From Holophagaceae bacterium (GTDB lineage: Bacteria > Acidobacteriota > Holophagae > Holophagales > Holophagaceae): a DNA stretch of 40,195 nucleotides. The stretch lies in NCBI GenBank assembly GCA_017859955.1, contig JAFNAB010000010.1, positions 1-40,195 on the forward strand, in the 5' to 3' direction. Positions 1 through 9,066 of the stretch are shown here, one piece after another. A program made the position numbers and the translations under genes. Under the pieces are notes generated by a model that was not told the DNA's origin, did no database searches, and worked only from the letters and a program-made list of their open reading frames with translations. How positions within the stretch are numbered: position 1 is the stretch's first letter; the number at the start of each line of letters is the position of its first letter.

Positions 1-1436
1 GACACACGTACCGAAGCCAGGTAGGCCACGAGCTTCTTCCGTCGGGTTTCATCCGGGGCAACCCAAAGCCCACCCCGGATGAGGGTCCGCGCCAGCTCCG
101 ATCCCTCCCCCAGGAACAACTCCCGGGGCAGGGTCTCCTCGTGCGCCACCTGATCCGGATCCTGCCATTGAAGTCGCAGTCCCCACCCCTGCCAGCGGAC
201 ATCTCGCGTCTCGGCGAGCACCTGAAAGGGGCCGCAGAGTTTCTGGGGCTTCATGGGCGATTCCGAGCCATCCTCCTCGATCTTGCCCTTCGGCAGATAC
301 CAGAGCCCCTCGGGATCCAGCCGGTAGGGTGGGAAGCAGGGGCGGGTCGGGTCTCCATCGCTTGGAGTCCGTTCGGCCGCTCTGTGAGCATCCGGGGTAT
401 GAGGTTCCGGATGCTGGGGTCTGGCCCCCTGGCGCCCACCCACCAGCCAACCTCGGCCTGGGCTCACCCTGAGTGCCTCCCGCACCTTGCGCCTCAGCTC
501 CTCCTCACTCCAGGGTGGCTGGCACGCAGGGTTGTATTGGTGCCAGAGAATATCGAAGGCGTCCTCTTCTCCAAGATTGAAGCCAGCGGCTACCTTGATG
601 GCCACTGCCAGAGTGGTTGCGTGGCCGCGAGAGCCCGCAATGGCGGGCGCCTCGCGGGCCAGTAAGGAAGCATAGACCCGCACCCGGTCCAGTAAGCTGA
701 GGTTCCCTCTAGACGGTATTACTGGGGATCTTGGCTCCCACTCCAGCCTTGCTGCGGACTCCTCCGGCCGGAAAGCGACCCGGATCTCTTCCGGCGTGTA
801 GCGGACCGGACAAGCCTCGGCCAACTCCACCAGGACATGCGGTTCCCGTTTCCGGTTTAAAAAACCAGGCAGCCTCATCACTCGAGCCACTTCGCAGACT
901 GCCGGATCAGCTCCCCAGGATTTGAGGGAGGCCTGGATCTGCCGGAGCTCGCCCTCGTGGGTCCTTTGCCGCTCAGGAGCACATCCACATGGCAGCAGTT
1001 CCTGGGCGAGCCAATAGAGGTGCTCTCCATGCCCGCTTCGAACGCGTAGGCTGGGCGGGAGTGGGATCACCTCCATACCTGGCGGCGGGGCATCTTCTCC
1101 CAGATCCAGGTCGGTCCACCAGGTGCGGAGTCCGGTGATGTGCTCCTTGCTGCGTCCAGTGCCATCTGTGGCGTTAACGGTCACGAAAATACCCGCCCCA
1201 GCCCGGTTTCGGCGATCTAACTCCTGGGCCAGCGCCGACAGGCAGCCATGAAGGGTGCGGGCCATCTTGGGGTCCCTGCGGTCTTCGCGGTCGTCGAAAA
1301 CTTGAAAAGTCAGGGGCGTCTCCCATGCCTCCTTCGGTGTGCATGCGAGCAATGCGGCAAGGAAGGGCAGGGTGTGGGCCGCTAAGCGTTCCCTGAAGGG
1401 TGGTGCGCCGCCCTGAAAGGTCGTCATCAAGGACAT
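1..1436 (-). CDS. RepB-like primase / PriCT / DUF927 replication protein (3' end outside window)
   Basis: This open frame runs off the left edge, so only about 478 N-terminal residues are seen. The N-terminal part looks like a RepB-type DNA primase: a TDLDLG metal-binding motif near residues 108-113, SGHGEHLYW near 134-142, and ARVMRLPGFLNRK near 184-196, the block expected before the end of this domain. A PriCT-like helical segment follows at about 255-330 (NPACQPPW...EEL), and then the start of a DUF927-like region with WYLPKG and GGLWVAP. The ATG at 1436 is chosen because AGGAG lies six bases upstream and the stop of the preceding HTH gene overlaps that site. Such proteins prime or unwind DNA for plasmid, phage-satellite and integrative-element replication. 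The fold assignment is by motif recall. A helicase half is expected beyond the edge but cannot be seen. Confidence 0.8.
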   Translation of the reverse strand, partial: MSLMTTFQGGAPPFRERLAAHTLPFLAALLACTPKEAWETPLTFQVFDDREDRRDPKMARTLHGCLSALAQELDRRNRAGAGIFVTVNATDGTGRSKEHITGLRTWWTDLDLGEDAPPPGMEVIPLPPSLRVRSGHGEHLYWLAQELLPCGCAPERQRTHEGELRQIQASLKSWGADPAVCEVARVMRLPGFLNRKREPHVLVELAEACPVRYTPEEIRVAFRPEESAARLEWEPRSPVIPSRGNLSLLDRVRVYASLLAREAPAIAGSRGHATTLAVAIKVAAGFNLGEEDAFDILWHQYNPACQPPWSEEELRRKVREALRVSPGRGWLVGGRQGARPQHPEPHTPDAHRAAERTPSDGDPTRPCFPPYRLDPEGLWYLPKGKIEEDGSESPMKPQKLCGPFQVLAETRDVRWQGWGLRLQWQDPDQVAHEETLPRELFLGEGSELARTLIRGGLWVAPDETRRKKLVAYLASVRV

Positions 1437-1439
1437 GTC

Positions 1440-1676
1440 TCACTCCTGGGGGCGGCCGGAATCAGTGCGGTTCAACTCAGGCAGATTTCGCAGCCAACGT
1501 TCGGCCTCCTCGATGGGGATGATGGTACGGCTCTGGACTTTTCTGGGGCGGATTGCCCCCTGCTTGACCAGCTTGTAGAACAACCATCGGCTGATCCCGG
1601 CCCACTGGAGAAACTCCTCAACGCTCATGACGCCTCGGACCGGAAGGAGGTGGTTCTGGGTGGTGGTGTGAGTCAT
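1440..1676 (-). CDS. Small AlpA/excisionase-like helix-turn-helix protein
   Basis: This is a 78-aa protein with a MerR/excisionase-type winged helix: MSVEEFLQWAGISRWLFYKL is the helix-turn-helix, and a basic wing and IPIEEAERWL follow. Proteins of this form either regulate mobile-element genes or act as recombination directionality factors. A longer reading starts at 1700, but the ATG at 1676 has GGAGG six bases upstream and is preferred. The stop codon sits just before the primase ATG, so the two genes are almost certainly cotranscribed. This position is typical for a regulator that controls replication of an integrative element. The sequence does not show whether it acts as regulator or excisionase. 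Confidence 0.75.
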   Translation of the reverse strand: MTHTTTQNHLLPVRGVMSVEEFLQWAGISRWLFYKLVKQGAIRPRKVQSRTIIPIEEAERWLRNLPELNRTDSGRPQE

Positions 1677-1881
1677 CGGACGCCTCCGTTGCTTGTGCAC
1701 CCGATAGGCCTACGGCATAGCCGCCCCAAGCCAGGGTGCAGGACCTCGCGTCGCCGAATCAGAGTCGACGTGCAGGTCGTAATTCTTCTTGCCGCCTACC
1801 TGGCGGGAGGAGCAGGGAACCGATTTCCGCTGCCAGGAACAGCTTCGGTCACATGCGTCCATGAATCATGGAGGGCCAGAC
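1677..1881. other. Intergenic gap, possible regulatory region of HTH-primase operon
   Basis: About 205 bases without a convincing gene lie between the 425-aa gene and the HTH gene. On the minus strand there is a TAGGCCTA palindrome close to the HTH gene, which could be an operator, but no convincing -35/-10 pair was found. No tRNA or attachment-like repeat was recognised. Confidence 0.3.
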
Positions 1882-3159
1882 CTACATGTTTTTCGGCACT
1901 ATAGACCGCCACTTCGGAAGCCAGGCCATCCAGTTCAGTCCAGGATCTGAGCGGCGTAGATGGAGGTAGAGCCAAAGCCAGCCGCGCTGGATAGGATCGA
2001 TGCGCAGGTGGTCTAAGGATGTACGGCGTCGAGACCTAAGGTGGCGATCACGACATCGCGTACCAGGCCTGAGTGGGGTCATGATCAGGATGTTCATCCG
2101 CGCATTCCTGCGCAGGCGGTCAACCTTCGCTGCAATCAGGGCGAGCTGATCCTCGGTAAAAGCTGCTAGGACAGGGCTTTCCATGGGATGAATGATCCGC
2201 TCTCGGATCTGGTGTACGGCTTCGGTGATCAACCGCCGGAGATCCGCCAGGCCCCGGGCATCCTTACTCCGGTGTCTTTCAATGTCCTGCTGAGGACTCC
2301 TCAGACTCTCTCGGTGGTTGCTCTTCTCACGCAGAGCGCCGATGAAGGGGTAGGGTGGTTCGAAAAGGGGATTTGCGCCTGCCCCAGCGTGCATTTGTTG
2401 GGTCAGGGTGCTCAGTGGTAGTTCGTAGGGATGGTAGGGGGCACCAATCGGGAGCCGATAGCCCTGGTAGACCCAACGCAGTAGCTTGCCCTTCCCGGTA
2501 AGGCTGGAAGGGAAAAGCTTCTTCTCTACATGCCATTCTCCCATCTCCAGGGGAATGATGCGTCCATGGAACGAGGCGGGCAGGGAGGAGAGTACCTCGA
2601 AGCCCATGGTGCTACCCGTAAGTCGAAACAAAATCGCCGCGTCGATTTCCTGGACAATCCAGGCTAAGAGAATCTCGTAGATCCAGACGATGAAGTCGCT
2701 GAAATGTGGCAACGGATCCCTCAAGTAACGCAGAGCATCCTCGGTGCCCTGGTCTAGCCCGTGGGTGATCTCATGGAAGGCGATCCGCCAGGGCTCCTGC
2801 GGCTGGATCTCTCGCCGGTCGAGCTGGTGGTATAGCGTGTCCGGTGTCCTCTGGGACAGGAAATAGGCCACGCCTTCTACTATGCGACGCTCGGCCAATA
2901 GTGGCCAGCAGCGCAGGAGCGCATCCCGCATCCAGCGTGGCTCCTCCTGCATGAGGATGGCCAAGTGGGAGAGCTGCCCATAGCTGCACGCACCCCGGAG
3001 GAACAACAGGTCCTCTTCACAAGACGGACCGCACCGAAGAAAGGCCCAGGCCAGCGCCAACTGGAACACTGGAGGGATTGACTCCCAGTTGTCCCAGGAA
3101 CCGCTCCATCCAGGAGCGGCCCACTTCTTCTTGTGCTTGCGCGAATCCGATCCGGCCAT
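1882..3159 (-). CDS. Hypothetical protein, 425 aa, with a HExxH-like motif
   Basis: I do not recognise the family. The protein is rich in Trp, Arg and Leu and has no signal peptide or clear membrane segment. An N-terminal half rich in helix-forming residues contains AFHEITHGLDQ at about residue 128, which fits the HExxH signature of zincins. With no other family context this may be chance. The C-terminal 80 residues are strongly basic (clusters such as RCRDRHLRSRRR), which could mean nucleic-acid binding. The start at 3159 has only a weak AGGTG Shine-Dalgarno. The gene lies 76 bases downstream of the YgjP-like peptidase gene on the same strand and is probably accessory cargo. Codon use in the last third is less GC-biased, so a hidden frameshift is possible. 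Confidence 0.55.
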   Translation of the reverse strand: MAGSDSRKHKKKWAAPGWSGSWDNWESIPPVFQLALAWAFLRCGPSCEEDLLFLRGACSYGQLSHLAILMQEEPRWMRDALLRCWPLLAERRIVEGVAYFLSQRTPDTLYHQLDRREIQPQEPWRIAFHEITHGLDQGTEDALRYLRDPLPHFSDFIVWIYEILLAWIVQEIDAAILFRLTGSTMGFEVLSSLPASFHGRIIPLEMGEWHVEKKLFPSSLTGKGKLLRWVYQGYRLPIGAPYHPYELPLSTLTQQMHAGAGANPLFEPPYPFIGALREKSNHRESLRSPQQDIERHRSKDARGLADLRRLITEAVHQIRERIIHPMESPVLAAFTEDQLALIAAKVDRLRRNARMNILIMTPLRPGTRCRDRHLRSRRRTSLDHLRIDPIQRGWLWLYLHLRRSDPGLNWMAWLPKWRSIVPKNM

Positions 3160-3235
3160 CTACGCACCTGTTTTTCTGTAACCGAGTCGGCTTAGAACTT
3201 TCGATTGATCCTCTGACTTGCCAAGCGACATTCGC

Positions 3236-3952
3236 CTACTCCCTCCATCCCTCCGCCCTAAGCGGAAGCTCATTGAGTTCTGCCCGTGCCTCTCTCCAGG
3301 TTGGGAAATGCTCTGCGAGTAAAGCCAGGAATCGCTCGCTGTGGGTGGGTTCGATCAGGTGGATCATCTCGTGGACGATGACGTATTCCAGAAGATCCTT
3401 GGGCTTCTTTACCAGTTCCGTGTTCAGGCGGATGTGCTGGGCTTTGGGATTGCAGCTTCCCCACTTGGTTTTCATCCGCTGCAGAAAATAGGCAGCCACG
3501 GACACTCCAAGGCGCTTCTCCCACTTCCGGATGATGGGGGGAACCACCTCATGCAGCAGGCCCTTGTGCCATTCGTGCATCACCACGGCCCTTTTTGCTT
3601 CACAGCTGCCAGGTCGGATGCTCAGCGTGATACGGCGGTGATCGAGGGACACTGCAGGCTTGGCTTCTGTCTCCCGCACGTTCAGCAGATAGCGACGTCC
3701 CCAGAGGTAGTGGGTCTCACGGGTGACAAACCGGCGCTTGGTCTCTCGCGCTTGGTTATGGAATTTCTCCTGCTGGGCTCTGATCCAGCCCAGCCTGGAA
3801 ACCGCGTAGGCCCGTGCGACCTCCAGGCGGGTGGCTGCAGGCGCCACGAGGGTGACGTGGCCGTGGGGCGGATGAACCGAAAGATGGACATGCTTGACGT
3901 CCTTTCGGGTCACCGCAATGGTAATCTCGCCAATCTGGATCGCTTCGGTCAT
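3236..3952 (-). CDS. YgjP/SprT-like zinc metallopeptidase (DUF45/M48-type)
   Basis: This is a 238-aa protein with the hallmarks of the YgjP-like family. It has KWGSC at 163-167, the zinc-binding HEMIH at 194-198 and a further His at about 204 in HSERF as likely third ligand. An upstream TTG one codon earlier is possible, but the ATG at 3952 overlaps the hsdR stop as TGATG, which indicates translational coupling. Members of this family are often found beside type I restriction genes, a position known from comparative genomics but without a settled function there. Coupling to hsdR suggests a role in processing or controlling the restriction subunit, which is inference. The catalytic motif is intact. 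Confidence 0.88.
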   Translation of the reverse strand: MTEAIQIGEITIAVTRKDVKHVHLSVHPPHGHVTLVAPAATRLEVARAYAVSRLGWIRAQQEKFHNQARETKRRFVTRETHYLWGRRYLLNVRETEAKPAVSLDHRRITLSIRPGSCEAKRAVVMHEWHKGLLHEVVPPIIRKWEKRLGVSVAAYFLQRMKTKWGSCNPKAQHIRLNTELVKKPKDLLEYVIVHEMIHLIEPTHSERFLALLAEHFPTWREARAELNELPLRAEGWRE

Positions 3953-6900
3953 CAATACCCCGGCTGGTGTTTGATGATGTCGAACATCGCCTTTGTCGCT
4001 TCCCGATCCCGGGCAAGAATCGGATAAAGAGCGTTCAAGACCTGGGCTTCCCGCGCCTCATCGCCCTTCCATCCGGCAGGCGCATGCTCTCGCATGGCAA
4101 GGTCGATCTTGATGGCAAGCGCTGCCTTGTCCTCATCCTGTTCTGGACACTGAAACGTGTCCCCCGGCAGGTCGGCCAAGTTGTTGTAGAGCACGATGGC
4201 TTCGTGCGCTCCATGCAGAGAAGCCGGAAGATTGTTGTAGGGCTGTTTATCCGCCAGCAGTCGGGCCAGCTCTTCGGCCTTTCGGAGGAACTCCTCGTAT
4301 TTCTCTGAATCGTCCCGGCTTTGCTGGATCAGATCATCCAGCAACTTCGACATCTCTTTGTAGAACTTCGGGTCCGTGAGCTGCTCGCGAATGATGGTCT
4401 TCCGGACGTTGTTGATGATCCCTTCCGCGATGGCATTCTTGGTCAGCTTGCCCTTCTGGTTCAGCTTTCGCGCGATGGCATCGTGAATACCGGTCTCGAT
4501 GATCAGTTCTGTAAGGGATAGCGCCCCCAGGTCGCCCAGATTGTCGGAAGGGTCCGCCTGGATGTAGGTGTTGATGAGATGGCGCATGTCCGCCTCAAAG
4601 GGCTTGATGTCCAGCTCTTCGCCCGAATGCTTCTTGATGGCATTCCGGAACTCACAGTGGGCCTCCAGATCCTTCTGAATCGTTCCAGCCTCGGCCGTCG
4701 AGTACCCAGCCTCCTCCAGGTTCTGGGCGAGGTCTGCAAAGGTGCGAGCAAAGGAGGCCACGGCCTTGTAATAGGAAACGCGCAACGGCTCGGTTTCGCT
4801 CAGGGCATTCGGGTCGCTGGCGAGGCCGCAGAAGCAGTGGAGGTACTGCTCGACCTCTCGTGGCTGGGCCACAGGTTCGCAAAGATAGCGAAGGGCTTCC
4901 CGGGCAGCATCGAGCTGCTTCTTGCCCTCTTTCAGCCAGTCCTTGAGCTCGATATTGTTGGTGCCCCCATTGCCCTCGTCGATGTCCAACTCGTCTGAGT
5001 TGTAGACCGCGATGGCCTGCTGCACATCCCCGAACAGCTCCTTGTAGTCCACGATGTGGCCAAAGTCCTTGTCCTCGCCATCCAGACGATTGGTGCGGCA
5101 GATGGCCTGGAACAGATCGTGGTCATGCAGGCTGTTATCCAGGTAGATGTAGGTGCAGCTCGGTGCATCGAAACCCGTCAGCAGCTTGCTCACCACGATC
5201 AGCAGTTTGAGATTGGCAGGTTCTTCGATGAAACGCTGTTTGGTCTGGTCTTCGTACTGCTTGGTGCTTTGTCCCTTTTTCAGAACATGTTTGGTGTAGG
5301 TATCGAACTTGTAGCGCTCATCGCTGTTGGTCGGTTCCTTGGAGATGGCGCTGGGGTTCGGCTCGAAGGATGTAATCAGGCCGCAGTAGGGGCCGAATCC
5401 CGTGTTCTGAAAAATCCGGAAATAGTGGCAGGCATCGTAGATAGAAGCCGCCACCAGAATGGCGGTGCCCCGGTCGTTACTGAGCCGGGGTTTCAGGCTG
5501 AAGTCCTCGATGATGTCCGCGACGATGCGCTGCTTGCGCTCGCCCGCGCTCATCAACTCCTCCATGGTGGCCCATCGCTTCCGAAGGACGGCCTTCTGAA
5601 AGTTGTTCAGCCCCTTGGTTTTCTTTTCGAACCACTCGTCGATTTTGTTGGGCGAGGTCAGCCGCTGGGGCACATCCCGGGCCTCGTATTTCAGATCCAG
5701 CACCACCTTGTCCGCCACCGCCTGGTGGAACTTGTAGGTGTGGATGTAGGTGCCAAACACATCCCGTGTCCTCGTCCTGTCCTTGCGGAGCAGGGGCGTG
5801 CCCGTGAAGCCGATGAAGAGGGCGCTCTCCAGCCAGCGCTTCATCTGCTTGTTCATGTCGCCACCTTGGGTGCGGTGGCACTCGTCCACAAACACGTAGA
5901 ATCGCCCGTGGATTGGCGGCGGCTCGCCCTTGAGATCCGAAGGGTCGAACTTGTGGACCAAGGCGCACAGCAGGCGTGGGGTGGGTGAACCGAGTTTCTG
6001 CACGAACTGCGCCCGGGTAGTGATACGGGGCGAAGGTGAGTCCGCGCCGATCACCCCGGCGTTCTTCATCACCCCCTCGATCTGCTTGTCGAGCTCATCG
6101 CGGTCTGTGACGACCAGGATGCGTGCCTCGGGATCGAATTCAAGCAGCCACTTGGCCAGCAGCACCATTAGGATGCTCTTGCCGCTGCCCTGGGTGTGCC
6201 AGATAACGCCGCCCTCGCGTCGCTGGATGCGTTCCTGCGCGGCCTTCACCCCGAAAAACTGGTGCTGCCTTGGCACCTTTTTCTGGCCCGCGTCGAAGAT
6301 GATGAAGTTGCGGAGGAGATCCAGCAGACGCCCCTTGGCGCACATCTGGGCCAACGGAAGGTCCAACAGCTCACCTGGAGCAGGAGAAACCCCGGAAGCC
6401 TCCGTGCTCTTCCACTCCACGAAGAACTTCTCTGGGGTCCCGGTGGTGCCAAAGCGCAGGCCCTGGGAATCACTGCCCGCTAGCACGAGCTGCACGGTGC
6501 CGAAGAAGCCCTTGTTGAAGATTTCTTCCTGGTTGGTAATGAGCTGGCGGATGCCATCCACCACGTCCACCGAACTGCGCTTCAGCTCCACCACCACAAC
6601 CGCAAGGCCATTCAGGTAGAGCACCAGATCGGGGCGCCGTTCAAAACCACCTTTGAGGGTCACTTCCTCAGCCAGGGCAAAGTCGTTCTTCTCGGGGTGT
6701 TCCCAATCGATCAGGTGCACTGTCTCGAAGGCCTGCCCAGCAGTCACCTGCACTGGCACGCCGTAGCGCAGAAGCTGGTAGGTTCGCAGGTTGGCCTGGT
6801 AGAGGGTGATGCCGGTGGCATCGGCGGCGGTCTCCAGTTTTTGCAGGGCTGCCGAGATATGCATCTCCGAATACCCCCGGGCCTCTAGGTTTGCTCGCAG

Positions 6901-7032
6901 GAATTCCGATTCGATGGGCCGATTGTTCTCTCGCTTGTGCCAATCGCCCAGGTAGCGGTAGCCCAGAGTGTCGCGGAACAGGACAACAACACGGTTCTGG
7001 GTGACGCGCTCGGGGCGAATGACTGGGCTCAT
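3952..7032 (-). CDS. hsdR: Type I restriction enzyme, R subunit
   Basis: This 1026-aa protein is the motor and nuclease subunit of a type I restriction-modification complex. It cleaves DNA after ATP-driven translocation when the HsdS-defined site is unmodified. The N-terminal PD-(D/E)xK nuclease is visible as RRPDLVLYL near 132-140 and VVVVELK ending at 151. The superfamily 2 helicase motor shows Walker A TQGSGKS at about 280-286, the DECH box at 383-386 and FTGTP at 409-413. A helical C-terminal region for HsdM contact completes the normal length. The ATG at 7032 has an AGGAAC-type Shine-Dalgarno. The gene is separated from hsdM/hsdS by five kilobases of other defence genes, which is unusual but keeps the same strand. 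No inactivating change is seen. Confidence 0.96.
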   Translation of the reverse strand: MSPVIRPERVTQNRVVVLFRDTLGYRYLGDWHKRENNRPIESEFLRANLEARGYSEMHISAALQKLETAADATGITLYQANLRTYQLLRYGVPVQVTAGQAFETVHLIDWEHPEKNDFALAEEVTLKGGFERRPDLVLYLNGLAVVVVELKRSSVDVVDGIRQLITNQEEIFNKGFFGTVQLVLAGSDSQGLRFGTTGTPEKFFVEWKSTEASGVSPAPGELLDLPLAQMCAKGRLLDLLRNFIIFDAGQKKVPRQHQFFGVKAAQERIQRREGGVIWHTQGSGKSILMVLLAKWLLEFDPEARILVVTDRDELDKQIEGVMKNAGVIGADSPSPRITTRAQFVQKLGSPTPRLLCALVHKFDPSDLKGEPPPIHGRFYVFVDECHRTQGGDMNKQMKRWLESALFIGFTGTPLLRKDRTRTRDVFGTYIHTYKFHQAVADKVVLDLKYEARDVPQRLTSPNKIDEWFEKKTKGLNNFQKAVLRKRWATMEELMSAGERKQRIVADIIEDFSLKPRLSNDRGTAILVAASIYDACHYFRIFQNTGFGPYCGLITSFEPNPSAISKEPTNSDERYKFDTYTKHVLKKGQSTKQYEDQTKQRFIEEPANLKLLIVVSKLLTGFDAPSCTYIYLDNSLHDHDLFQAICRTNRLDGEDKDFGHIVDYKELFGDVQQAIAVYNSDELDIDEGNGGTNNIELKDWLKEGKKQLDAAREALRYLCEPVAQPREVEQYLHCFCGLASDPNALSETEPLRVSYYKAVASFARTFADLAQNLEEAGYSTAEAGTIQKDLEAHCEFRNAIKKHSGEELDIKPFEADMRHLINTYIQADPSDNLGDLGALSLTELIIETGIHDAIARKLNQKGKLTKNAIAEGIINNVRKTIIREQLTDPKFYKEMSKLLDDLIQQSRDDSEKYEEFLRKAEELARLLADKQPYNNLPASLHGAHEAIVLYNNLADLPGDTFQCPEQDEDKAALAIKIDLAMREHAPAGWKGDEAREAQVLNALYPILARDREATKAMFDIIKHQPGY

Positions 7033-7124
7033 GATGGGTTCCTGTTCGACTTCAATTGGGCCAATCGTAATTGTTCGGTCGTGGGAGCGGTAACAACAGC
7101 AGAGATTCAGCTTATGTCATAAGG

Positions 7125-7697
7125 CTACTTACGCTTCAGCTCTTTGGGAAGAAACGCATCTATCTCATCATCCGAGAAGGTCATATCTTCCAGCTCCTTC
7201 AACGCCTTTTGAGCTTCGACATAGGCCTTGTGATTTGTATTAGGCGCACCGGTGTAAACAGTATGCAGATCGTCAACAAGCTGATCTCTTTGGGAGCGTA
7301 CTGCATCGAGAGACAGCACTTCCATGCGGAGGTCAGTCAAGAGGGAGAGATATTTCTCTCGGATGATCCACAGGTCAGCCCCAGCTTGGCGATGCTTCTG
7401 GGCAATCTCACCCAGATCGTAGTCCTTGGTATAGGAGTTAAGGACTAGCAAAATCGTAGATAGTAAAACGGCGAAATATGCCCCGAGCTTCTTGTATGCA
7501 GCCAGTGCTCCAAAATCAAATAGTGCCGCTATCAATCCGCCCGTAACGACAGCGGAGATAAGAATTTGGTAAATTTTGATTCGGTTGTGGCGCTTGAGCA
7601 GTATGTCTGCACATTTTTCGTGCGTCTTATGGGAGTAAACAACTCGCCCATAACACTCACGCAGTTGTCCTTCTAGGATTACTCCGTTATCAGTCAT
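7125..7697 (-). CDS. SLATT-domain two-TM effector of CBASS
   Basis: This is a 190-aa protein with two hydrophobic helices at about residues 43-60 and 71-87, joined by a short loop. They are flanked by an N-terminal helix with basic residues (LLKRHNRIKIY) and a long C-terminal cytoplasmic helical part. The pattern fits SLATT effectors, which are predicted to form membrane pores when bound by a cyclic nucleotide and so kill infected cells. The start is placed at the ATG at 7697 because GGAAG lies five bases upstream and the ATG overlaps the CD-NTase stop within ATGACTGA. A longer reading from 7757 lies inside the CD-NTase gene. The gene directly follows the CD-NTase and has the same AT-rich composition, so the two form one module. 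Confidence 0.85.
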   Translation of the reverse strand: MTDNGVILEGQLRECYGRVVYSHKTHEKCADILLKRHNRIKIYQILISAVVTGGLIAALFDFGALAAYKKLGAYFAVLLSTILLVLNSYTKDYDLGEIAQKHRQAGADLWIIREKYLSLLTDLRMEVLSLDAVRSQRDQLVDDLHTVYTGAPNTNHKAYVEAQKALKELEDMTFSDDEIDAFLPKELKRK

Positions 7698-9000
7698 AAT
7701 CACTTCCATCTGTGACGATTGGGACATAGATCCTATCTTTAGCCACAACAGTATCATTTTCGATGAGATAACACTCGACGACGTGGTCTCCTCGGAAATT
7801 GGTTGTTTCTTCCTTCACACATCTCCCACTGTCGAGCACAATTTGACCACGGATGCAATTGCGGCGCTGAGCCTCTTCGCCTCTATTTAGAACTTTCCAG
7901 TAGATCCGAGAGGAGCCCAACACTTGAGGTAACTCGGACACCCAGAACTTTAATTTTTTATCCGACCTGAGTGGGATCCGCTTTGCAAGCATGTCGCAGA
8001 GAAAGTATTTTCGGAAACCACGCTGCAATACTTCGCAGTCGATTTTGAGTTGATAACGTATGTCGATAGGGTATTTATCTTCGATCAACTCTTCAGTGTC
8101 AGTCCACGTCTTCACGGCGCTGGCTTCAAACTGTTTTGCCTGTGCAGCCGGGAAGGGTCGCCCATAAATTGCCTTCCATTTATCATTAACATTTTTCTGC
8201 CCATCGGCCTTAATGGCTTCAATACATAGGTCGTAAGCTCTCTTCGCTCGCTGTTGAAATTTTTTCTTTACTCTTACTCGCTGTCGACTTCCTGGAGCGG
8301 CATATTCACTTTGTTCTGGAAGCCCAGAGAGGTATCGAAAGAAATCCCGACTCAATTCGTCATAGTATAAAAAGCTTTTTTCATCATAACATGATGTTGA
8401 CTCTAAAAAGTTATAGCACAGTGTATCTATCAGCAGACCACCCATTCCGACGCCATGTTTGTTTTTCCAGGCGCGAACCATTTTGCACAATCGTCGCAAA
8501 TTACAATTTTTACGTTCATCCATAGTGGCTACAGCATTCATTTCTTCTCTTGGCTTGGTGATTTTCCAGATTCCTCCACTCTTGGTGTCTGGATATCTGT
8601 AGCTTTTATCTTCTTGTTCGAAAACGGGCTGAACTTCAATGTGGAAATTCGTGTAGGTAACCGTAACGACAAGGCGATCGACTCGAACACACGTAGATGG
8701 ATATCGGTCGCGAATCGCATCTCTTGTGTCCTGCAAAAGCTTCAACTGTCCTCCAATCTTGTTGTACTCGTCCCATTTTGTCTTAGGCATGATGTAGAGC
8801 ATGTCTAAGTCCGATATATCTTTAATTCCAGTCTTTCTGCCAAATGATCCAACTTGAAGTGTATTGGCCGTTTTAGATTCTGTATCTCGGAATTGTTTGT
8901 TGAGGGCCGCCGTCAGTTCGCCATAGCGTGCACTGATGATTTCAGCATTGCTTATCGCTAGGTTGGCGAGAAATACGGAAAACATTTCAGAAACGCTCAT
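7690..9000 (-). CDS. CD-NTase (SMODS) with AGS-C sensor domain, CBASS cyclase
   Basis: This 436-aa protein is predicted to make a cyclic di- or trinucleotide alarm signal on phage infection. The nucleotidyltransferase core shows GSFGR at 51-55, the metal-binding pair D64/D66 in SDLDML, and a third acid at about E122 in HIEVQPVFE. A helical SMODS region follows (LCKMVRAWKN). The last 90 residues resemble the AGS-C sensor domain found fused to such enzymes: RRNCIRGQIVLD, then VECYLIENDTVVAKDRIYVP. The ATG at 9000 overlaps the TGA of an hsdS remnant, and the GGGAGG upstream comes from the LTGR codons of that remnant. With the SLATT gene this is a minimal two-gene CBASS with no Cap2/Cap3 or HORMA/TRIP13 genes. 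The base composition is markedly AT-richer than the neighbours. The product nucleotide cannot be read from sequence. Confidence 0.9.
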   Translation of the reverse strand: MSVSEMFSVFLANLAISNAEIISARYGELTAALNKQFRDTESKTANTLQVGSFGRKTGIKDISDLDMLYIMPKTKWDEYNKIGGQLKLLQDTRDAIRDRYPSTCVRVDRLVVTVTYTNFHIEVQPVFEQEDKSYRYPDTKSGGIWKITKPREEMNAVATMDERKNCNLRRLCKMVRAWKNKHGVGMGGLLIDTLCYNFLESTSCYDEKSFLYYDELSRDFFRYLSGLPEQSEYAAPGSRQRVRVKKKFQQRAKRAYDLCIEAIKADGQKNVNDKWKAIYGRPFPAAQAKQFEASAVKTWTDTEELIEDKYPIDIRYQLKIDCEVLQRGFRKYFLCDMLAKRIPLRSDKKLKFWVSELPQVLGSSRIYWKVLNRGEEAQRRNCIRGQIVLDSGRCVKEETTNFRGDHVVECYLIENDTVVAKDRIYVPIVTDGSDYD

Positions 9001-9053
9001 AGAAGGTGAGTCCTCCCGGTTAGTAGTTCCTGTATCATGGCCTGCTCGAGGAT
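8997..9053 (-). pseudogene. Remnant of an hsdS 3' end (conserved region tail)
   Basis: Between the RloC-like gene and the CD-NTase gene the minus strand encodes ILEQAMIQELLTGRTHLL followed by TGA. This is the characteristic end of a type I HsdS protein. The intact hsdS of this locus ends in LGMMQELLTGRTRLV plus a short extension. Over 36 aligned bases (9003-9038 against 12297-12332) I count 27 matches. There is no start codon and no target-recognition domain, so it is a fragment. Its TGA overlaps the ATG of the CD-NTase gene, the same geometry as the hsdS-DUF1643 junction. Confidence 0.8.
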
Positions 9054-9066
9054 GCGGACGGCTGGA

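Noticed and set aside
1882-3159. Integrase identity for the 425-aa protein
   Set aside because: No tyrosine-recombinase R..HxxR..Y pattern and no serine-recombinase motif was found.
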